Below are positions 1 to 7,276 of a stretch of DNA of 36,492 nt, piece after piece; the first letter of the stretch is position 1; every line of letters starts with the position of its first letter. Source of the stretch: Pseudomonadales bacterium. GTDB lineage: Bacteria > Pseudomonadota > Gammaproteobacteria > Pseudomonadales > Ketobacteraceae. A program made the translations under genes and the position numbers. Where the stretch lies: positions 1 to 36,492 of the forward strand of contig JAGUVW010000028.1 in the NCBI GenBank assembly GCA_020062665.1, in the 5' to 3' direction. The notes beneath the pieces are model-generated. The model ran no database searches. It saw nothing but the letters and a program-made list of their open reading frames with translations, and was not told the DNA's origin.

Positions 1-618
1 CAGGTGGAAGCCCTGGCGGCGGCTGCAGAAGAGTGGCTGCGCTGCCCACCGGATCTGGTGGTGAACAACGCGGGGGTGGGCATCGGTGGCCGCGCCGTGG
101 GCGAGATTCCGCTGCAGGACTGGCAGTGGACCGTGGGCGTCAACATGTGGGGCGTGATCCATGGCTGCCACGTGTTTGCGCCGACATTACGGAGTCTGGG
201 CAGGGGCGGCATCATCAACGTGTGCTCTGCCGCCAGCTTTGCCGCCGCGCCGCTGATGGGCCCCTACAACGTCACCAAGGCTGCCGTGCTGGCCCTGTCC
301 GAAACCCTGGCCGCCGAACTGGCGGGCACGGGAGTCACTGTTACCGCGCTGTGCCCCACCTGGGTGAAAACCAATATTGCCCGCGATGGCCGCATTCCCG
401 AGGGCACCGGTCGCATCGCGCAGAAAATGATGGATCTGACCGGACTCTCCGCCGAGAGCGTGGCGCGCACCACCCTGAATGCCTTCGACAAGGGGCAGCT
501 GTATGTGCTGCCGCAGGTGGACGCGCGTTTGGTGTGGCGGATGAAGCGTCTGGCGCCGGCGAGTTATGCGCGAGGCGCTGGACTGGTTGGACGTTGGCTT
601 AAAACTGCAGAGGAGTAA
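1..618 (+). CDS. SDR family NAD(P)-dependent oxidoreductase (5'-truncated)
   Basis: The reading frame is open from base 1, so the start codon and the N-terminal Gly-rich cofactor motif lie upstream of the window; 205 residues remain. Visible short-chain dehydrogenase marks are NNAG (near residue 22), the following Asn in VNMWG, the catalytic Ser region CSAAS, and the YxxxK pair in YNVTK. By family knowledge the enzyme oxidises or reduces an alcohol/ketone with NAD(P)(H). The C-terminus is basic with aromatic residues, as in SDRs that act on hydrophobic substrates, but the substrate cannot be read. The stop is 4 bases before the ferritin-like gene, so the two are probably co-transcribed, and a Baeyer-Villiger monooxygenase follows. 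A ketone/alcohol step next to a ketone-oxidising enzyme makes biochemical sense but is inference. Confidence 0.9.
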   Translation, partial: QVEALAAAAEEWLRCPPDLVVNNAGVGIGGRAVGEIPLQDWQWTVGVNMWGVIHGCHVFAPTLRSLGRGGIINVCSAASFAAAPLMGPYNVTKAAVLALSETLAAELAGTGVTVTALCPTWVKTNIARDGRIPEGTGRIAQKMMDLTGLSAESVARTTLNAFDKGQLYVLPQVDARLVWRMKRLAPASYARGAGLVGRWLKTAEE

Positions 619-622
619 GTAA

Positions 623-1549
623 ATGGCTTCCATCGACCTGGAAAAAATGCTCGCGAAAATCAAGAACAGCCAGTGGGCACTGGCGGACATCGACTGGGAG
701 GCGCCCGGTGCCGAGCTGATCACAGAGGAGCAGTGGCCGAAACTGAAAGCCTTCATGTCCGACCTGATGTGGATCGAGCATGTCGGTGCGCGCGGATTCG
801 CCGCGCTGGCAAAAGTAGCGCCCGACGACACGTTGCGGGAAATCTACACCTACTTCCACGCGGAAGAGCAGCGTCACGCCAATGCGGAAATGGCGCTGAT
901 GCGGCGCTGGGGCATGCTCGAGGGCGATGAAATTCCCGAGCCGAATATCAATCTGCGCCTGGTGATCGAGTGGCTGGACAAATACAGCGACGACATGCCG
1001 TTGGAAACCCTGGGCTCGGTGATACCCATGCTGGAAATCGCCCTCGACGGTGCGCTCTGCAAATTCCTGCTGGATACGGTGAAAGATCCTGTCTGCCATC
1101 AGGCGTTCGAAAAAATCAACGACGATGAGTCACGCCACCTGGGTGTTGGTTTTACAGTGCTGGAAATGCAGGGCCACGGTGAGCTGTACAAGCTGGCGAT
1201 CAAGGCAGCCGGCACGCTGATGCGGCCCACGCTGATCCTGGGCATTCTGTCTTACCTGCCGCTGCTGAACAAAATGCGCGACAACATCGTGGAGATGGGG
1301 CTGCCGGAAGAAAGCCTGTACAAGGTGATGAAGAAATTCGAAACCATTGGTGGCCGCACGGCGGAAGGCCGGCGCAATCCCTGGTATCAGATTATTTCGC
1401 GTCATGGCCGGGTGATGATCGATCGCACCAACTACTTCTATCACGTACCGGTGGACGCCATGGTGAAAGCGAGCAGCTACATTCCCAAACGCATGCTGCC
1501 GCCGATTCCGACCTGGGTGAAGGAATTGACGTGGAATCCGGTGGCATGA
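623..1549 (+). CDS. Ferritin-like diiron-carboxylate protein
   Basis: The protein has 308 residues and an almost wholly helical composition. It shows the complete ligand pattern of a ferritin-like di-iron site: Glu52, Glu82-x-x-His85 (in AEEQRH), Glu138, and Glu169-x-x-His172 (in DESRH). This E / ExxH / E / ExxH order is typical of diiron oxygenases and oxidases, including the AurF-like N-oxygenase and desaturase groups. I cannot assign it to one of these. No signal peptide is present, so it should be cytoplasmic. ATG 623 follows GAGGAGTAAGTAA, which gives a usable ribosome site overlapping the SDR stop. It sits between an SDR and a flavin monooxygenase in one operon, suggesting a role in oxidising a hydrophobic compound. 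The diiron site is seen; the reaction is unknown. Confidence 0.8.
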   Translation: MASIDLEKMLAKIKNSQWALADIDWEAPGAELITEEQWPKLKAFMSDLMWIEHVGARGFAALAKVAPDDTLREIYTYFHAEEQRHANAEMALMRRWGMLEGDEIPEPNINLRLVIEWLDKYSDDMPLETLGSVIPMLEIALDGALCKFLLDTVKDPVCHQAFEKINDDESRHLGVGFTVLEMQGHGELYKLAIKAAGTLMRPTLILGILSYLPLLNKMRDNIVEMGLPEESLYKVMKKFETIGGRTAEGRRNPWYQIISRHGRVMIDRTNYFYHVPVDAMVKASSYIPKRMLPPIPTWVKELTWNPVA

Positions 1550-1560
1550 AGGTGGTGAGT

Positions 1561-3096
1561 ATGAGCAAGGTAAAATCCCTGACCAAAAAATCTGGTGCTG
1601 CCAGCCGGGTCAAGAAAGTGAATTCATCCGGCGTGGGAACCGCTGTCGCCGACGCCCTGATCATCGGCGCCGGTTTTGCCGGCCTGGGCAGTGCCATCCG
1701 ACTGCGCCAGCAGGGCGTGCACAATGTCGTGATTCTGGAGCGCGGCACCGAAGTCGGCGGCACCTGGCGCGACAACACCTATCCCGGTGCGGCCTGTGAT
1801 ATTCCGTCGAACCTGTACTCCTATTCGTTCGCGCAGAATCCAGACTGGTCGCGCAGCTTTTCCGGCAGCGGCGAAATCCTGGCGTACATTCACGGGCTGG
1901 TGGAACAGTTCGATCTGCTGCCGCTGATCCGCTTCCAGCAGAATGTCAGCGCCATCGCGTTCGATGAAAACGACGGTGTCTGGCACGTGCAGACGACACA
2001 GGGTGAAACCCATGTGGCGCGCAGCGTGATCATGGCGTCGGGGCCGCTGTCGAATGCGAGTTTTCCGAACATGCCCGGCATTGAAAAATACCAGGGCCAC
2101 AAGATTCACAGCGCGAAGTGGGATCACAGTTATGATTTCACCGGCAAGAAAGTCGCGGTGATCGGCACTGGTGCCAGCGCCATCCAGATCATTCCCGAAC
2201 TGGTGAAGCAGGCGGAGTCGGTGAAAGTGTTTCAGCGCACGGCGGGCTGGGTGCTGCCGCGTCCGGATTTTGTCACGCCGGACTGGAACAAATCCCTGTT
2301 CCGCAAAATGCCGGCGGCGCAGACTGCAATGCGCAATGCCCTGTACTGGGGGCATGAGGCCATGGCGCTCGGCATCATCTGGAATACGCCGCTGACGAAT
2401 GTGGTGGAGCAGGTGGCTAAAGCGCATTTGCATGGTCAGGTGCGCGATCCCTGGCTGCGCCGCCAGTTGACGCCGCATTTCCGCATCGGCTGCAAGCGGG
2501 TGCTGATCTCCAACGATTACTATCCGGCGTTGCAGCAACCCAATTGCAAGCTGATCACCTGGCCCATCGCCACCCTCTGTGAAAAAGGCATCCGCTGCGC
2601 CGAGGGTATCGAGCACCAGTTCGATTGCATCGTGTTTGCCACCGGGTTCGATGTCTGCAAGAGCGGCACGCCGTTTCCTGTCACCGGTCTCAACGGGCGC
2701 GAACTGGGTGAGGAGTGGAAGCGCGGTTCCCAGGCATACAAGAGCGCGAGTGTGAGCGGCTACCCGAATCTGTTTTTCACCTTTGGTCCCAACTCTGGCC
2801 CTGGTCACAATTCCGCGCTGGTGTACATGGAATCGCAGATCGATTACGCGGTGAAAGGCATTCGCACCATTCTGGATGACAATCTGAAAGTGCTGGATGT
2901 AAGGCCGGAGGCGCAGCAGCGTTTCAATCGTCAGATCCAGAAGCGCTTGGCGAAAACCAACTGGAATTCCGGCTGCAAGAGCTGGTATCTGACGGAAGAC
3001 GGTTTCAATGCCACCATGTTCCCCGGATTTGCCACCCAGTTCGCCAGCCAGATGAAGGCTTTTCTGTCGGTGGATTACCGCATCGTCACGGCTTGA
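1561..3096 (+). CDS. Flavin-containing / Baeyer-Villiger-type monooxygenase
   Basis: From ATG 1561 the product has 511 residues. It carries an N-terminal FAD-binding GAGFAG (residues 36-41), a GGTWRDNTYPGAACD segment matching the GGTW/YPGxxxD signature of Baeyer-Villiger monooxygenases, and the family fingerprint in YQGHKIHSAKWD (FxGxxxHxxxW with Phe replaced by Tyr). A second Rossmann motif, VIGTGASA, binds NADPH, and a late ATGF motif is present. Enzymes of this class insert one oxygen next to a ketone using NADPH and O2; the substrate is not predictable. AAGGTG with a 6-base spacing favours 1561. In-frame alternatives are GTG 1531 and ATG 1546; ATG 1546 overlaps the previous stop as ATGA, so translational coupling from there is possible. 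A strong terminator follows the stop. Confidence 0.9.
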   Translation: MSKVKSLTKKSGAASRVKKVNSSGVGTAVADALIIGAGFAGLGSAIRLRQQGVHNVVILERGTEVGGTWRDNTYPGAACDIPSNLYSYSFAQNPDWSRSFSGSGEILAYIHGLVEQFDLLPLIRFQQNVSAIAFDENDGVWHVQTTQGETHVARSVIMASGPLSNASFPNMPGIEKYQGHKIHSAKWDHSYDFTGKKVAVIGTGASAIQIIPELVKQAESVKVFQRTAGWVLPRPDFVTPDWNKSLFRKMPAAQTAMRNALYWGHEAMALGIIWNTPLTNVVEQVAKAHLHGQVRDPWLRRQLTPHFRIGCKRVLISNDYYPALQQPNCKLITWPIATLCEKGIRCAEGIEHQFDCIVFATGFDVCKSGTPFPVTGLNGRELGEEWKRGSQAYKSASVSGYPNLFFTFGPNSGPGHNSALVYMESQIDYAVKGIRTILDDNLKVLDVRPEAQQRFNRQIQKRLAKTNWNSGCKSWYLTEDGFNATMFPGFATQFASQMKAFLSVDYRIVTA

Positions 3097-3120
3097 AGTT
3101 TGAGCGTTTGCTCACGCGTT

Positions 3121-3151
3121 GGCGGAGGAATCCCTTCCTCCGCCTTTTTTT
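3121..3151 (+). terminator. Intrinsic terminator after the monooxygenase operon
   Basis: A perfect 10-bp stem (GGCGGAGGAA with TTCCTCCGCC, four-base loop) is followed by seven T residues at 3145-3151. It lies 25 bases after the + strand stop. The T-run ends inside the stop codon of the convergent glycosidase gene. No T-tract is present on the other side, so it should work for the + strand only. Confidence 0.93.
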
Positions 3152-4641
3152 CAGTATTCCACGGTAACAGAATAAGTGCCGCTTACCTGCGCTCGCACGC
3201 GATAGCCGCCGTGCACACTTTCGATCTGCACATCGCTGCCGCCGGATAACATCGGCAGATCCACCCGGTTGCTGCGTGGCACCCACAAGTCCAGTTCGCC
3301 TGATGATTGCGTGTGTCCATTCAACCGCAGTTCACCCGCATAGGGATCGCTGAACAGTTGCTCCAGCACACCGGGCGCGTGACGCGGATAGGCGCGACTC
3401 AGTACGCGGGCATAAGCGGAAGAAAATCCACCGTCGTCATCGCCCGGACACAGATTGATGCGCACATGATATTGCGTGTCTGTCACCGTGCGGCCGGCGC
3501 GGATGCCTTGTGCGTGCGGATCGCCACACGCCTGCCGCCACTGCCACACGGCGCCACCGATAAGATAGCGATCCTCGAACTGCGCGTATTGCCAGATGGC
3601 GGGCTCGCTCTGTTCCGGTGTGCCGAACCAGCCCCATTCCCCCGACCAGAACGGTGCGCGATAAAATCCAGCCACTTTCGCCGCCTGCGCGTAACCGCTG
3701 GCGATGGTACCGCTCACGGTGATCGAGCCACCATACAGGTGTGGTGCGAACACGATATTGCGATCGAACATGAACAACCCGATGGGCCAAAGCGTGATCC
3801 CGAATGCCGACCACTCCGCCGCCGGTTCGAAAAACACGATGTGGGAAAATCCGCCGGGCACGGCTGCCTCCGCGCGCCGGATCGCCCGCGTCGCCTTGCT
3901 GTAGAAATTGCCCATCAGGAGTGTCTGGCTCAAGCCAACGGTGACGCCAAAATTTGGCTCATTCAGCAGATCGTAGCCAGCGATGGCAGGTTCGGCGGCA
4001 TAGCGCGATGCGAGTTTCGCCCAGGTGGCAACGAGCGCATCCTGAATGCCGTCGCGGTTTTGCCAGAAATGCTGGAACGCGGTGGCGACGGCGGGGGAAA
4101 GTTCCCGCAGTCCAGGGAAGCGGCAGGTGGATTGATTGTCGGTGAAGGTGGCCCAGTCCGGCGCGCCGTCCCAGCCGATGGCGGATTCGAAAAATCCGCA
4201 CTGGGTGCCGGCGGGCGATGCGATGTATTTACCCCAGGCATCCTGGTGCATGTCCAGCACCACGTAGAGATCGTTGGCTTTTGCCTGCGCTACCGCCGCG
4301 TCGATGCGCGCCAGGTAGGTTTCATCCAGCACGCCCCGTTGCGGTTCCAGCGCCGACCAGCTGATCAGCAGCCGCACGACGTTCATGCCCAGTTCCGCCA
4401 TCTGCGCGAAGTCTTCCGGCCGGCTGTCGATCACGGGCGGCTGTTGCGGGTTGGCCTGAAAATAGTCCCCCAGCGGGTTGTAGTTCACGCCGCGCAGCAG
4501 CACGGTGCGCTGGTGGGAATCGACGATGGCGGGTGCTGCGCCCTTGCGCACTTGCAGGGGCAGCAGGTCGGCCAGGGCGGGTAGTGCAAGGCAGCACAGC
4601 AGAAGGCCAGACAGGGCGCTTCGCAGCGGAGGCAGTTTCAC
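3151..4641 (-). CDS. Secreted GH5 glycosidase, endoglycoceramidase-like
   Basis: The 496-residue protein opens with a classical signal peptide (KLPPLR then a Leu/Cys-rich core, predicted cut after PALA, residue 24). The mature part is a GH5 TIM barrel: GVNYNPLGD near residue 51, LDMHQDAWGKY near 129, the acid/base Glu228 in LLNEPN, and the nucleophile Glu335 in SGEWGWFG. The MHQDxW segment and a ~150-residue beta-rich C-terminal part resemble the endoglycosylceramidase branch of GH5, which releases glycans from glycolipids; other GH5 beta-glycosidases remain possible. Translation starts at GTG 4641, preceded by AAGGA-like sequence on the minus strand. It is a single gene, divergent from a TesB-like thioesterase. 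Family assignment is strong; the substrate is inference. Confidence 0.88.
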   Translation of the reverse strand: MKLPPLRSALSGLLLCCLALPALADLLPLQVRKGAAPAIVDSHQRTVLLRGVNYNPLGDYFQANPQQPPVIDSRPEDFAQMAELGMNVVRLLISWSALEPQRGVLDETYLARIDAAVAQAKANDLYVVLDMHQDAWGKYIASPAGTQCGFFESAIGWDGAPDWATFTDNQSTCRFPGLRELSPAVATAFQHFWQNRDGIQDALVATWAKLASRYAAEPAIAGYDLLNEPNFGVTVGLSQTLLMGNFYSKATRAIRRAEAAVPGGFSHIVFFEPAAEWSAFGITLWPIGLFMFDRNIVFAPHLYGGSITVSGTIASGYAQAAKVAGFYRAPFWSGEWGWFGTPEQSEPAIWQYAQFEDRYLIGGAVWQWRQACGDPHAQGIRAGRTVTDTQYHVRINLCPGDDDGGFSSAYARVLSRAYPRHAPGVLEQLFSDPYAGELRLNGHTQSSGELDLWVPRSNRVDLPMLSGGSDVQIESVHGGYRVRAQVSGTYSVTVEY

Positions 4642-4659
4642 CGGATGAATTCCTTTTTT

Positions 4660-4695
4660 TTGTTATCGCAAAAACTGGTTCTATAGTACCAGTTT
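4660..4695 (+). promoter_or_regulatory. Candidate sigma-70 promoter with an overlapping perfect dyad
   Basis: TTGTTA (4660-4665) and TATAGT (4682-4687) are separated by 16 bases and could form a + strand promoter for the thioesterase gene. A perfect 8-bp inverted repeat (AAACTGGT at 4672-4679, ACCAGTTT at 4688-4695, 8-base spacer) straddles the -10 element. It also lies 31 bases upstream of the divergent glycosidase start, so one bound protein could affect both genes. The regulator is unknown. Confidence 0.4.
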
Positions 4696-4821
4696 GGCCG
4701 GCATAGCCACAATCCTGGCCGATTGCCCCATGCCCGCTGTGAAAAGACGCGAATCCGGGCGTCAATTTGGCTGTTTTCCCTATCTGAAAGGAGGGGAGGG
4801 GTTTGCTAACCTTGCCTGATC

Positions 4822-4833
4822 AAACGATCGTTT
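4822..4833. promoter_or_regulatory. Palindrome AAACGATCGTTT, PsrA-like operator candidate
   Basis: This perfect 12-bp palindrome lies 22 bases upstream of the thioesterase ATG. With the preceding C it reads CAAAC-N4-GTTT, close to the CAAAC-N2-4-GTTTG pattern reported for the fatty-acid-responsive TetR regulator PsrA in Pseudomonas. The position in front of an acyl-CoA thioesterase gene fits, but the last base is A rather than G/C and no psrA gene is in the window. Confidence 0.4.
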
Positions 4834-4855
4834 AAATATCAGCCAGGAGCCAGCC

Positions 4856-5641
4856 ATGCAGTTTTTTGAAGTCCTGCACACCATCGAGCGCGACGGCGGC
4901 GACGCCCGCATCACCGTGACCCCGGAATGGATGCAGGGGCGGGCCGTGTTCGGCGGCCTGCAGGCGGTACTGATGCTGCACGCGATGCGGGGCCTGGTGC
5001 CGGCGAGTCTGCCGGTCCGCACGTTGCAGGTGACCTTTGTGGCGCCGCCGTCGGGCAACCAGATCCTGGCGCGGGCCACCGTACTGCGGCAGGGCAAGAG
5101 CGCCACTCACGTGGAAGCGCGTCTGCTGGACGGCGACAACGTGCTGGCGGTGGCCACCGGGGTGTTCGGCGCGGCCCGTGAATCCCAGGCGGTGCGCATT
5201 CCGGTGATGCCGGAGGTCAGCAGCGAATCACCGCGCAACTTCAAATATTTCCCCGGCATTTCCCCCACCTTCACCCAGTATTTTTCCGCGCGCTGGCTGC
5301 AGGGCGGCATGCCGTTTTCCCAGAAGTGCGAGCCGGTGAATATTGTGGAAGTGAGCATGCCGGGTGAAGTCGCATCCAGCGAGGCTCACGTGCTGGCCAT
5401 GGCGGACTTCATTCCGCCGGTGGCGCTGTCCTACCTGCGCATGCCGGTGCCGGGCAGCTCCATGACCTGGATGGTGGAATTCCTTACCGATAAGGTGGAC
5501 GGCCTGTCGATGCAGAACTGGCGGGTGGATGCAGAGATGGTGGCGGGCAAGGATGGCTACACCAGCCAGTCGGTGATGCTGTGGGGGCCGGAGGGCCTGC
5601 CCATCGCGCTGAGCCGGCAGAATATGGTGGTATTCGGCTGA
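4856..5641 (+). CDS. TesB-like acyl-CoA thioesterase family protein
   Basis: The 261-residue protein has the layout of a double-hotdog acyl-CoA thioesterase (TesB-like, 4HBT_3 family). The first hotdog includes MQGRAVFGGLQAVLMLHAM, and a second strand-rich half ends with SQSVMLWGPEGLPIALSRQN. Such enzymes hydrolyse acyl-CoA esters to free acid and CoA in the cytoplasm. There is no signal peptide. AGGAG six bases before ATG 4856 is a good ribosome site. The gene is convergent with the TetR gene (nine bases between stops) and divergent from the secreted glycosidase. A glycolipid-cleaving exoenzyme beside an acyl-CoA thioesterase hints at lipid scavenging, but that link is only inference. A PsrA-like palindrome upstream hints at fatty-acid control. 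Confidence 0.85.
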   Translation: MQFFEVLHTIERDGGDARITVTPEWMQGRAVFGGLQAVLMLHAMRGLVPASLPVRTLQVTFVAPPSGNQILARATVLRQGKSATHVEARLLDGDNVLAVATGVFGAARESQAVRIPVMPEVSSESPRNFKYFPGISPTFTQYFSARWLQGGMPFSQKCEPVNIVEVSMPGEVASSEAHVLAMADFIPPVALSYLRMPVPGSSMTWMVEFLTDKVDGLSMQNWRVDAEMVAGKDGYTSQSVMLWGPEGLPIALSRQNMVVFG

Positions 5642-5650
5642 GGCGCGCCG

Positions 5651-6301
5651 TTATTTCGCGCCCGCCAGTTCCTTCTTCACCAGCTTCACCGTGGCGTCGA
5701 TCACTTTGCTGATGGACGCCTTCGCCTCGTCGATCGACACCTCTGGCTTGGCCAGCCACCACTGGGCAATGGCCTCGCCGGCGCCCAGCAAGCCATAGGC
5801 AAGCGGCTCCACCCTCTGCCGTGCCACCGCCTTGTCCAGCGTTGCCGGGCGCATTTCCGCCAGCGTGTACACCGTGGCCACCATCACCTGCTGGCGATAG
5901 CCGGCGATGTTCATCTGATCGGTTTCCGCCGCGCCCTTGCCGCCGAACACCATGCGCCAGCTGTCCCGGTACTGGTCCACGAAGTCCATGAACACGCCCA
6001 TGGCCGCGTGCAGCCGTTTCACCGGATCTTTTTCTTCCCGCACCGCGATGATCGCGTTTACCAGATAGGAGCCTGCCCGGTTGATCATCGCGGCGTACAG
6101 GCCTTCCTTCGATTTGAAATAGTTGTACAGCATGGGCTTGGTGACGCCACAGGCGGCGGCGATGTCATCCATCGACGTGGCGTCGAAACCCTTGCGGCCA
6201 AATTCCACGGCAGCCACTTCCAGCATCTGCAGCTCGCGCTGCTGACGGGGCAGGCGCTTGGCTGGCGGTTTTTGTTGTTTTTGGGCGGACGACTTGGGCA
6301 T
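5651..6301 (-). CDS. TetR/AcrR family transcriptional regulator
   Basis: From ATG 6301 the protein has 216 residues. A Lys/Gln/Pro-rich N-terminal tail is followed by a TetR helix-turn-helix (EVAAVEFGRKGFDATSMDDIAAACGVTKPMLYNYF, split here as AAVEFGRKGFDATSM and IAAACGVTKPMLYNYFK). The C-terminal domain is all-helical and presumably binds a ligand. ATG 6301 is preceded on the minus strand by AAAGGAG at 9 bases; an in-frame start 33 bases further upstream lacks such support. The gene is divergent from the M24-peptidase operon, and two tandem palindromes in the shared region are the natural operators. It probably represses itself and that operon. The ligand is unknown; the neighbours suggest a lipid or acyl-CoA-like molecule. 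Confidence 0.92.
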   Translation of the reverse strand: MPKSSAQKQQKPPAKRLPRQQRELQMLEVAAVEFGRKGFDATSMDDIAAACGVTKPMLYNYFKSKEGLYAAMINRAGSYLVNAIIAVREEKDPVKRLHAAMGVFMDFVDQYRDSWRMVFGGKGAAETDQMNIAGYRQQVMVATVYTLAEMRPATLDKAVARQRVEPLAYGLLGAGEAIAQWWLAKPEVSIDEAKASISKVIDATVKLVKKELAGAK

Positions 6302-6340
6302 GAATCCTGGCTCCTTTCTGCACAGCGGCATCATAGCATC

Positions 6341-6370
6341 TTGACATTAAGTTACCATCTGGTAAGTTAA
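6341..6370 (+). promoter_or_regulatory. Candidate promoter of the M24 operon with TetR operator O1
   Basis: A perfect -35 hexamer TTGACA (6341-6346) is followed 16 bases later by a weak -10, TAAGTT (6363-6368). The spacer and -10 are covered by an inverted repeat: TTAAGTTACC (6347-6356), ATCT, GGTAAGTTAA (6361-6370), with 9 of 10 positions complementary. On the minus strand, TATGAT (6335-6330) is a possible -10 for the tetR gene. Binding at this dyad would block the operon promoter. Confidence 0.6.
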
Positions 6371-6374
6371 GCAC

Positions 6375-6394
6375 AAGTTACCGAAAGGTAACTT
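6375..6394. promoter_or_regulatory. TetR operator O2 (perfect dyad)
   Basis: AAGTTACC (6375-6382), GAAA, GGTAACTT (6387-6394) is a perfect 8-bp inverted repeat. It shares the core AAGTTACC with O1 and lies 26 bases centre to centre from it. Two copies of one dyad in the divergent tetR region are strong positional evidence for an autoregulatory operator, although the protein-DNA pairing is not shown by sequence alone. Confidence 0.7.
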
Positions 6395-6428
6395 TGGTCT
6401 CGTTTGTCCGAGTCTACAGAGGGAACCC

Positions 6429-7274
6429 ATGCAACAACACAACAACAGCGGGCTGGTCGGTATCGATCTGACCCGTTTCAAGACCCTGCAGCGGCTGGCC
6501 TATGACTGTGCCGAAACCATCGCCGGTGAGCTGCGGCCGGGCATGACTGAACGCCAGGTGGCCAAGCAGATGAAGACCTGGCTGCTGGATCACGGGGTGA
6601 ATGACTGGTTTCACCAGCCGTTCGCCTGGTTCGGGGATCGCACGGCGTTTCGCGGTTTTAGCGGATTCAATCCGCGCTTCTATCCGTCGGGCCGGGTGCT
6701 GGAACTGGGGATGCCGTTCATCCTCGACTGCGCGCCGGTGATGCAGGGGGCGGTGGCGGACATCGGTTATTCCGGCTGTCTGGGGGAAAACCTCGTGCAG
6801 GAGCGGCTGATGGACGATTTGGCGCGACATCGTGAGCTGATCCTGAAGCTGATCCGCCAGCGGGAATCCATGGCGGAGGTGAGTCGCGCGGTGGATCGCC
6901 TGTGCCAGCAGCAGGGGGTGGAGCCGCGTCACAAGGCCTATCCGTTTTCGGTGCTGGCCCATCAGGTGGGGCCGCTGGCGGAGAAGGGTGGTTTCAGTGT
7001 GGGGCGGTTTGGCGTGCGCAGTGTGAGCTGGCTGGTGCGGGCGGGGATCGAAGGGCGACGCAAAGGCCAGTCGCCGCTGTGGAGCAGCGCGCGTCGCTCC
7101 GAACATCCGCCGGCGACAGGATTGTGGGCGGTGGAGCCGCACCTGGGCCTGGGCCCCGTGGGCGCCAAATTCGAAGAGCTGCTGGTGATCACGCCGGACG
7201 ATGCCTGGTGGCTCGACGAGGATCTGCCGCATGTGCGGCGCTGGCGCGAGCGCCGTCTCACTGTGGCGGCCTGA
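6429..7274 (+). CDS. M24 family metallopeptidase-like protein
   Basis: The 281-residue protein has the pita-bread fold pattern of the M24 family (methionine aminopeptidase / Xaa-Pro dipeptidase). All five metal-ligand positions can be placed: Asp100 and Asp111 (11 apart as in methionine aminopeptidase), His178 in LAHQVG, Glu236 in AVEPHL and Glu249 or Glu250 in KFEELL. It is shorter than aminopeptidase P and has no N-terminal creatinase domain. It may be a peptidase or a related hydrolase; M24-fold proteins also include non-peptidases. ATG 6429 follows GAGGGAAC. It is the first gene of a likely operon under the TetR dyads, with the alpha/beta hydrolase gene starting 2 bases after its stop. 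Confidence 0.85.
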   Translation: MQQHNNSGLVGIDLTRFKTLQRLAYDCAETIAGELRPGMTERQVAKQMKTWLLDHGVNDWFHQPFAWFGDRTAFRGFSGFNPRFYPSGRVLELGMPFILDCAPVMQGAVADIGYSGCLGENLVQERLMDDLARHRELILKLIRQRESMAEVSRAVDRLCQQQGVEPRHKAYPFSVLAHQVGPLAEKGGFSVGRFGVRSVSWLVRAGIEGRRKGQSPLWSSARRSEHPPATGLWAVEPHLGLGPVGAKFEELLVITPDDAWWLDEDLPHVRRWRERRLTVAA

Positions 7275-7276
7275 GC

